A stretch of 61,655 bases of DNA, from contig NZ_JABUAE010000028.1 in assembly GCF_013314535.1 (NCBI RefSeq), forward strand, positions 1 through 61,655, read 5' to 3'. Source of the DNA: Bacillus sp. Xin1 (GTDB lineage: Bacteria > Bacillota > Bacilli > Bacillales > Bacillaceae_G). The first letter of the stretch is position 1. Every line of letters begins with the position of its first letter. The notes below the pieces were generated by a model. The model saw nothing but the letters and a program-made list of their open reading frames with translations, was not told the DNA's origin and ran no database searches. Shown here in pieces: positions 56,196 to 61,655 of the stretch. The position numbers and the translations under genes are program-made.

Positions 56196-56873
56196 TTAGT
56201 GTAACCAAGATAAGAAAAGTGGAACAATGACTAAACTTGCGCCAGCTGTTAGAAGCATAGATAAACTTGCGATTGTACCTTCAACTGGTCCGATTTCAAA
56301 TGCTTTTGAAGTGCCAGTTCCATTTGCGCTAGTACCTAGCATAATCCCTTTCGCGATGGCTGTTTTAATACGGCATATGCGAATGAGAGAAGGACCTAAG
56401 AGTGCTCCTGTTAATGCTGTTAGTACAACAAATACAGCTGTTAATTGAGACATACCACCAATCATTTCTGATATTGCCATCGCAATTGGTGTTGTTACGA
56501 TGTGTGGTGCCAAGCTATGTTCCAGCGATGAATCAATTTGAAAGGCATTTGCTAGTAAAGCTGAGGTAATAACGGATAAAAAAGAGCCAACAATAACATT
56601 AATTAGAATGGCACTTGCATGTTTTTTTAACAGATCAAAGTATTTATAAATTGGCCATGCAAAAGCAACTGTTGCTGGCTTTAATAACTCAGTTAGCCAG
56701 TGACCACCTGAATCGTATGTTTCATAAGAGGTGTCTAATCCGAGTAATAATGCAATTAAAACAATTGGACAAACGAGAAGAGGAGAAAGTATACTCCAGT
56801 TCCAGCGTTGGTACAGTTTTTTAGATATCCAATATGTGAATAGTGTTAATGATAAACATAAAAAGGCAATCAT
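56196..56873 (-). CDS. cidB: LrgB/CidB-family membrane protein
   Basis: The 225-aa protein has about seven helices and the family motif [13 protein letters not shown] (about 66). [20 protein letters not shown] is near 179-198. ATG 56873 has GGAAAGG upstream and overlaps the cidA stop by 4 nt. CidA/CidB pairs act like holin-type or metabolite (pyruvate/acetate) membrane proteins and affect autolysis. The LysR gene next door supports a Cid rather than LytSR-controlled Lrg assignment. Confidence 0.85.
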   Translation of the reverse strand: MIAFLCLSLTLFTYWISKKLYQRWNWSILSPLLVCPIVLIALLLGLDTSYETYDSGGHWLTELLKPATVAFAWPIYKYFDLLKKHASAILINVIVGSFLSVITSALLANAFQIDSSLEHSLAPHIVTTPIAMAISEMIGGMSQLTAVFVVLTALTGALLGPSLIRICRIKTAIAKGIMLGTSANGTGTSKAFEIGPVEGTIASLSMLLTAGASLVIVPLFLSWLH

Positions 56874-57235
56874 TGTGTTGATCCTTTCCGCTTTAATAGC
56901 AATTCTGTTAAAAGACCAGTTACAAGTGTTACGCAAAGAGTACTAATCATGATAATTAAAATGAGATCGATACCATATTGTGATAGCGTATCTTTGTAGC
57001 GTATAACAGCGACAGCAGAAGGAATAAAAAATAAAATAAGTTCTTTTAATAAAAAGTCTGATCCGTCTTGAATCCATTCTTTTTTCACTAGGTTAAATTT
57101 TAATGAAATTAATAATAAGAAAATACCAATAATACTTCCTGGAATAGGGAGGTGTGCCTGTTTTGCAATCCATTCACCTGTCCAAGCAAAACAAAATAAT
57201 AGTAAAATTTGTCCGCTTAATTTCCACCATTTCAT
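56870..57235 (-). CDS. cidA: CidA/LrgA-family holin-like protein
   Basis: The 121-aa protein has four hydrophobic helices with the family motif [15 protein letters not shown] (about 28-42), [17 protein letters not shown] (about 63) and a basic C terminus (LLKRKG). It is the first gene of cidAB and divergent from cidR. ATG 57235 has AAGAGGTG upstream. Confidence 0.9.
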   Translation of the reverse strand: MKWWKLSGQILLLFCFAWTGEWIAKQAHLPIPGSIIGIFLLLISLKFNLVKKEWIQDGSDFLLKELILFFIPSAVAVIRYKDTLSQYGIDLILIIMISTLCVTLVTGLLTELLLKRKGSTQ

Positions 57236-57379
57236 ACAGTAACACCTCTTTCGTTTTTTACATAAAAATTGTAAAAAGAATTAACAATTTCTACTATACG
57301 TTCTTTCGAAATATTTGTCTAATATATAAATTATATGTTATTAATTTATTATACATATTAATGGAAAAGGGTGTCCAAA

Positions 57380-58282
57380 ATGGAATTACGGCATTTGCAA
57401 TATTTTGTTGTGGTGGCAGAAGAGCTACACTTTGGGCGAGCAGCTGCTCGTTTACAAATGACACAGCCACCACTTAGTCAACAAATTCAGCAATTAGAAA
57501 AAGAAATGGGAGTTACGTTATTTTCAAGAACGAAGCGGAAAGTTGAGCTGACAGAAGCTGGAGAAATGTTTTTTAAAGAAGTAAAAAAGGCATTTGATCA
57601 GATTGATAAAGCAGTTGAGGTGGCACAAAGTGCGCAAAGGGGAGAAGTTGGTTCGCTTTCAATTGGATTCGTAGGGGCTGCTATATACGATATTTTACCG
57701 TCCATTGTTAGAGAGTATCGAAAGAAGTTCCCAAGAGTATCTGTTGCACTGCATGAATTATCAACACCAGATCAAGTTCATGCGCTTCATGATAATCGAA
57801 TTGATGTTGGGTTTTTACGTCCGCCGATTAATACGCAATTACTAGAATTAGAACCAATTCAAAAGCTTTCTTGTACACTATGTTTACCAAAAGCGCATCC
57901 ACTAGCAGAGAAAGAAGAAATTCATATTGAAGATTTGCAAGATGAACCATTTGTATTCATAACTAGACCGGTTTGGCCTGCGCTATATGATACAATTTTA
58001 TCATTATGTAGGAACGTTGGATTCAGTCCGCATATTGTACAGGAGGCAACAGAGTACCAAACTGTTATGGGGCTTGTAGCAGCGGGGATTGGAATAACAG
58101 TGATTCCGGTTTCTGCTAATAAGTTGTATAAAACAGAAGTTGTATATAAAGCTATATATGATTCTAATTTTGTAGCAGAGATGTCAGTTGCATACCGGAA
58201 AACAAATAGTAACCCTGAGCTGTTAGAGTTTTTAAAAATTGCTAGGGAAAAGAAACGAATAGAAGTGGAAAACGATAAGTAA
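57380..58282 (+). CDS. cidR: LysR-family regulator CidR
   Basis: The 300-aa LysR regulator has an N-terminal HTH (FGRAAARLQMTQPPLSQQI, about 19-37) and a C-terminal periplasmic-binding-like effector domain. Divergence from cidAB is the usual cid locus layout, where CidR activates cidAB in response to weak acids or glucose overflow. The 144-bp spacer contains an ATATGT...ACATAT dyad (57333-57358) as a possible operator. ATG 57380 has AAAAGGGTG upstream. Confidence 0.88.
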   Translation: MELRHLQYFVVVAEELHFGRAAARLQMTQPPLSQQIQQLEKEMGVTLFSRTKRKVELTEAGEMFFKEVKKAFDQIDKAVEVAQSAQRGEVGSLSIGFVGAAIYDILPSIVREYRKKFPRVSVALHELSTPDQVHALHDNRIDVGFLRPPINTQLLELEPIQKLSCTLCLPKAHPLAEKEEIHIEDLQDEPFVFITRPVWPALYDTILSLCRNVGFSPHIVQEATEYQTVMGLVAAGIGITVIPVSANKLYKTEVVYKAIYDSNFVAEMSVAYRKTNSNPELLEFLKIAREKKRIEVENDK

Positions 58283-58288
58283 AATGAC

Positions 58289-58327
58289 AAAAAAGAGGAG
58301 ATGCTATTCTGATGCATCTCCTCTTTT
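58289..58327. terminator. Bidirectional terminator between cidR and the lipoprotein gene
   Basis: AAAAAGAGGAGATGC pairs with GCATCTCCTCTTTTT, a 15-bp stem with an 8-nt loop. The end of the convergent lipoprotein gene lies inside it. Confidence 0.9.
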
Positions 58328-58915
58328 TATTTCAATACTGACTAAGTAGACATGTTCATTTTCTCGGAGCAATCGTTGGCGTGACTCTTCATCTTCTATA
58401 GAGAGTGCGGATATATGGTTTTTATTTGTTTTTATCCAAGCAGCAAGGACTGTTCTTTTATTATATTCTATGTTTTGAGGATTGTTAATTTCTTCAAATG
58501 TAGATCCATTAATATTAGGTAAGCCATCTTCAGAAGCAGTCATGGAACTACCATCAATACCTATGAACCATTGCCAAGTTTCATTATTCGTATGTTGAAA
58601 TATTTGCTGACCAACGGCTAATTTTGTTTTTTTATCTATAAAGTCGGAAGAAGAAAGCCTAACTATATCTTTTATTTTTTCTCCATTTTGGTAATATTCA
58701 ATAGTTGTAAATATTTCAGCTTGTTTATGAGGAATGGTAACTTCATAAAAAGAAACATGTTCTTGTTGTAAGGGTAATAATTGTAAAAGAGCAGTTTCCT
58801 TTTCTGATAATTTATATGGTTTTACAATTGTGTATGAGTCTGTATTTAGTTGGACAATACAACTACTAAGAAAAGCAATCAATAAAATGATGCTGAGAAG
58901 AAGAAGTTTTCTCAT
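58304..58915 (-). CDS. Putative lipoprotein of unknown function (203 aa)
   Basis: The N terminus MRKLLLLSIILLIAFLSSC is a lipoprotein signal with Cys19 as the likely lipidated residue. The mature part has mixed strands and helices, with TIEYYQNGEKIKDIVRLSS and a WQWFIGIDGSS segment. No known domain is recognised. ATG 58915 has GGAGGGATT upstream. It is monocistronic and convergent with cidR. Confidence 0.75.
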   Translation of the reverse strand: MRKLLLLSIILLIAFLSSCIVQLNTDSYTIVKPYKLSEKETALLQLLPLQQEHVSFYEVTIPHKQAEIFTTIEYYQNGEKIKDIVRLSSSDFIDKKTKLAVGQQIFQHTNNETWQWFIGIDGSSMTASEDGLPNINGSTFEEINNPQNIEYNKRTVLAAWIKTNKNHISALSIEDEESRQRLLRENEHVYLVSIEIKRGDASE

Positions 58916-59111
58916 TTAATCCCTCCATACTAATATATTTGCCTTTATAGTTTTTTTTCTGTTTCAGTATAACCGTAGACATAAAGTCATTTTTCTCCGA
59001 CTTAAGACCTAGTAAAGATTCCGGTTGTAGTTCGATGTTAAAAAAGTAATATTTTTATACACTGGTAGTATAGAAGATTGGACGTTATAAAGTAAGGTAG
59101 GGGAATCAATT

Positions 59112-59687
59112 ATGTCTTTATTTCGGTTAGCAAGGAAAAATATACAGAACTATGCTGCCCAAAGATTAAAGCAATTTATATGGATTGCGTTGAGTACAAT
59201 GTTATATTTTTTTGTTATATCTATTCGATCTAATGAAGCGGTAATAGAAAAAATACAGCATATACAGTTTTGGTTAGTTTCATTATATTATGGGGAAATT
59301 TTGTTGTTTTTCACATGTGCAGCTGTTACATATCAGATGACAAAAAGGTTCTTAAAAAGTAGGAAACAAGAATTGCTGTTATATAAAACTGTTGGTATGC
59401 AAAAAAGAAAAATTTTTTGGTTATTTTGTCAGGAACAACTGTTGATTTGCGGGGGAGCGATTCTTTTTGGTTTAATTCACGGGATGTTATTTTTGAAGTT
59501 ATTTACAGTGATTTTTATAAAGTTAATAGGAGTTCATGGGATAAATAGCGTACCTATTACAATATACGCATTATGGGTAACAACGATGCTAGTTAGTATA
59601 ATAACCTTATTATCAATATGGCAATGTTATAAGTTTATTCGGAATTTTCAACGTGAACAATTATATAAAGTCGAGGAAAAGGCATGA
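59112..59687 (+). CDS. Half-size FtsX/BceB-like permease fragment (191 aa)
   Basis: The start MSLFRLARKNIQNYAAQR resembles the N terminus of BceB-type permeases. Four hydrophobic helices follow (about 22-40, 56-78, 108-132, 155-178), with the RKQELLLYKTVGMQKRKIF loop typical of FtsX-like domains. BceB proteins are over 600 aa with a large extracellular domain, so this is the N-terminal module only, without that domain. It ends in a clean stop. It could be a functional half-transporter pairing with the next ABC genes or a truncated gene. Confidence 0.65.
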   Translation: MSLFRLARKNIQNYAAQRLKQFIWIALSTMLYFFVISIRSNEAVIEKIQHIQFWLVSLYYGEILLFFTCAAVTYQMTKRFLKSRKQELLLYKTVGMQKRKIFWLFCQEQLLICGGAILFGLIHGMLFLKLFTVIFIKLIGVHGINSVPITIYALWVTTMLVSIITLLSIWQCYKFIRNFQREQLYKVEEKA

Positions 59688-59778
59688 GGCATCATGTCTT
59701 TTTGTTCGTTTTACAGCAGAAAATAATCATGATACAGTGTAGGGAACTGAAAAAGTGTTGAAAGAAAGGTTGTATGGA

Positions 59779-60693
59779 ATGATAAATGAGCAGAAGTCTA
59801 TAGTAAAAGTTGATCGATTAACAAAGCGAATCGGTTCAAAGACATTAGTAGAAAATATAAGCTTTGAAGTGAAAAAAGGCGAAGTGGTTGGTTTGTTAGG
59901 ACCAAACGGTGCTGGGAAAACAACATTAATGAGAATGATGGTCGGTATGATTCGCATGACTGAAGGGGAAGTATGGATAGATGGTCAATCTGTAAAACAG
60001 GATTTTGAAAGTACAGCAGCAAAAATTGGTGCAGTTATTGAAAACCCAGAATTCTACCCTTTTTTTAGTGGTTATGAAAACTTAACATATTTTGGACGTA
60101 TGAATGGAAATGTTACGGAAGAACGCATTGATGAAGTAGTCCAATTATTAGGTATGGGACAGGTTATTGATCGAAAAGTAAAGGCGTATTCACTAGGTAT
60201 GAGACAACGATTAGGAATTGCGCAAGCGCTCGTACATAATCCAGAGGTACTCATTTTAGATGAACCGACAAATGGATTAGATCCAAATGGTATTCATGAA
60301 ATGCGAATGTATATAAAGAAAATTGCGCATGAGCAAGGAAAAGCTGTGCTTGTTTCGAGTCATTTATTATCTGAAGTTGAATTGATGTGTGATCGAGTTA
60401 TTATTATTCAGCACGGAGAATATGTAGCAACACAAAATATTCAGCGAGATGATAACTTAGAGATGGAGACGATACATATACGTGTGGATGATGTGAAACA
60501 AGCAGCTGAACTTTTAGAATACGATGTCACGATTCAAGATAATGAATTGGTTATGACTGTGGAAAATGAAGAAATTCCAAATGTGATTCGTACATTAACA
60601 GAACAAGGGATTCGCATTTATCGTGTGTATGAAGAAAGAAAAACGTTAGAAGAGAAGTTTTTAGAATTAACAGGGGGCAAGGATATTGTTTAA
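59779..60693 (+). CDS. ABC transporter ATP-binding protein (BcrA-like)
   Basis: The 304-aa ATPase has Walker A GPNGAGKTT (about 39-47), signature LGMRQRLGIAQ (about 137), Walker B VLILDEPTNG (about 157) and a C-terminal extension ending LEEKFLELTGG, as in BcrA-type exporters. ATG 59779 has AAAGG 9 nt upstream; TTG 59755 is in frame. Its 3' end overlaps the permease by 8 nt. Confidence 0.9.
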   Translation: MINEQKSIVKVDRLTKRIGSKTLVENISFEVKKGEVVGLLGPNGAGKTTLMRMMVGMIRMTEGEVWIDGQSVKQDFESTAAKIGAVIENPEFYPFFSGYENLTYFGRMNGNVTEERIDEVVQLLGMGQVIDRKVKAYSLGMRQRLGIAQALVHNPEVLILDEPTNGLDPNGIHEMRMYIKKIAHEQGKAVLVSSHLLSEVELMCDRVIIIQHGEYVATQNIQRDDNLEMETIHIRVDDVKQAAELLEYDVTIQDNELVMTVENEEIPNVIRTLTEQGIRIYRVYEERKTLEEKFLELTGGKDIV

Positions 60694-61630
60694 TTTAATT
60701 TATAATGAATTATATAAAATCTTTAAGCGAAAGCGAACGATTATGCCGTTTGCCGTCATTGCGATTTTAGTTGTTGGTTTAGGATGGGTATCGATCAAAT
60801 ATTTACCAGCCACATCAGGCGATTGGAAAGTAGAATATACAGAGAGAACAGCGGAAATTGAAAAAAAACTTGGTATGACAAAACACGATATTTTAATGCA
60901 AAGATCAGGAGACGAACTTGTAAAAGAGTATCAACTGAAAATGAAACATTTAGATACAAATACTCCACCAGCAGATGATTCGCCTCTTTCATTCATGAGA
61001 GGTACTGGTTTTATCGTCTTTCCAATTTTGTTGCCATTTATTCTTGTATATGCAAGTACTATTTTTTCAAACGAATATAATTGGGGCACATATAAGTTTT
61101 TAATGATACGTCCAGCAAACAGATTTAAAATTTTAACAGCGAAGTATGTAGCAATTGTTATTTTTTCGGCACTTTTATTTATATTTAATATGGTATTTTC
61201 AATTTTCTGTGGACTTATTATTTATAAATTTCAACAACCAGCCTGGACAGAATTTGTCATGCAAAGCGGGAAAATCATTGAACAAAATATTTTTGTAGAA
61301 GCAAGCAAATATTATCTTTTAGAATGGATACCAACTCTTGTGTATGCAGCATTTGCCTTTATGATTTCAGTTTTAACGAGATCGAGTGGGGGAGCAATTG
61401 GGATTTCTTTATTCGTTGCATTGTCTGGTAATTTAGTGTTGTTACCGGCAGCAAGATATGAATGGGCAAAATATTTATTGCCAGCGAATACGAACTTATA
61501 TGGAGCTTTAACAAGTGGAAGCTTTATTCAAGGCGTAACATTTCCATTTGCTTCTTGTATGCTTTTGATCTATTTACTCGTGTTTTTAGGGATTTCCTAT
61601 ACTGTATTTTTAAAGCGCGACTTAACATAA
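60686..61630 (+). CDS. ABC-2 type permease
   Basis: The 314-aa membrane protein has six helices. The first (about 18-36) is followed by an external loop of about 75 residues, then five helices from about 105 to 308. TTG 60686 is the likely start, with AGGGGG upstream and the product MFNLIYNELYKIFKRKRT. Partner of the preceding ATPase, probably exporting a peptide or antibiotic; the cargo is unknown. The gene ends 25 nt before the window edge. Confidence 0.85.
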   Translation: MFNLIYNELYKIFKRKRTIMPFAVIAILVVGLGWVSIKYLPATSGDWKVEYTERTAEIEKKLGMTKHDILMQRSGDELVKEYQLKMKHLDTNTPPADDSPLSFMRGTGFIVFPILLPFILVYASTIFSNEYNWGTYKFLMIRPANRFKILTAKYVAIVIFSALLFIFNMVFSIFCGLIIYKFQQPAWTEFVMQSGKIIEQNIFVEASKYYLLEWIPTLVYAAFAFMISVLTRSSGGAIGISLFVALSGNLVLLPAARYEWAKYLLPANTNLYGALTSGSFIQGVTFPFASCMLLIYLLVFLGISYTVFLKRDLT

Positions 61631-61655
61631 TAACAGATGAAAAAGCCGTTAAGAA

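Noticed and set aside
57301-57360. AT-rich dyad between cidA and cidR as a firm LysR operator
   Set aside because: The ATATGT/ACATAT arms are too far apart for the usual T-N11-A box and such AT-rich dyads are common here; mentioned only as a possibility.

Overview
This is a 61.7 kb stretch of chromosome from a Bacillus cereus-group bacterium (B. cereus / thuringiensis / anthracis type). It is AT-rich, with strong AGGAGG-type ribosome sites. It carries the Bacillus core order miaA-hfq ... spoVK-hflX-ynbB-glnR-glnA ... lexA-yneB-ynzC-tkt-sirA-yneF. It also carries group hallmarks: a Bcl-type collagen-like spore-surface protein, an S-layer-homology (SLH) amidase, SspH/SspL spore proteins and bcr1-type interspersed repeats. 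I saw no rRNA, tRNA, CRISPR array, prophage or intact insertion sequence.

Layout. 0-9.4 kb: a repeat-containing spore-type protein, small membrane proteins, a DUF420 cytochrome-oxidase factor (CtaM), an iron alcohol dehydrogenase, the fructose operon fruR-fruK-fruA behind helically phased operator-like repeats, and a YocH-like SH3/3D cell-wall protein. 9.5-21 kb: miaA-hfq, a convergent collagen-like gene of about 168 Gly-X-Y triplets, a tyrosine-recombinase-like protein lacking several catalytic residues, spoVK, two tiny spore-type genes, a TRIC-family channel, hflX-ynbB, and glnRA behind two GlnR boxes. 21-34 kb: a MoxR-DUF58-transglutaminase operon, sspH, a YmaF-like protein, a DUF2935 protein, a chimeric gene relic, a PadR-HAAS-DUF4097 operon, and the SOS locus lexA/yneB-ynzC without yneA. 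34-46.5 kb: orphan small proteins, tkt, sirA, yneF, a heterodimeric ABC exporter, a secreted lipase flanked by gene debris, a nested repeat, and a NERD/BamE-like pair. 46.7-61.6 kb: an SLH-anchored amidase with an odd leader, small ORFs, a TauE-type exporter, a candidate non-coding RNA, a Nudix gene with an in-frame stop, a frameshifted RocE-like permease beside an IclR regulator and rocB, cidAB/cidR, a lipoprotein, a half-size FtsX-type permease, and an ABC transporter pair.

Functional themes are sugar catabolism (fruRKA, tkt), nitrogen control (glnRA, rocB), envelope and spore surface (Bcl protein, amidase, 3D protein, transglutaminase, lipase, CidAB), stress and SOS (lexA, hfq, PadR operon), and sporulation (spoVK, sirA, sspH, sspL). 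The least explained signals are the hairpin between the Shine-Dalgarno site and the start codon of the SLH amidase, the degenerate recombinase beside the collagen gene, a decayed second copy of the ABC-exporter 3' end downstream of the lipase, and a structured intergenic transcript candidate near 50.8-51.0 kb. No single unmistakable new multi-gene system is visible.
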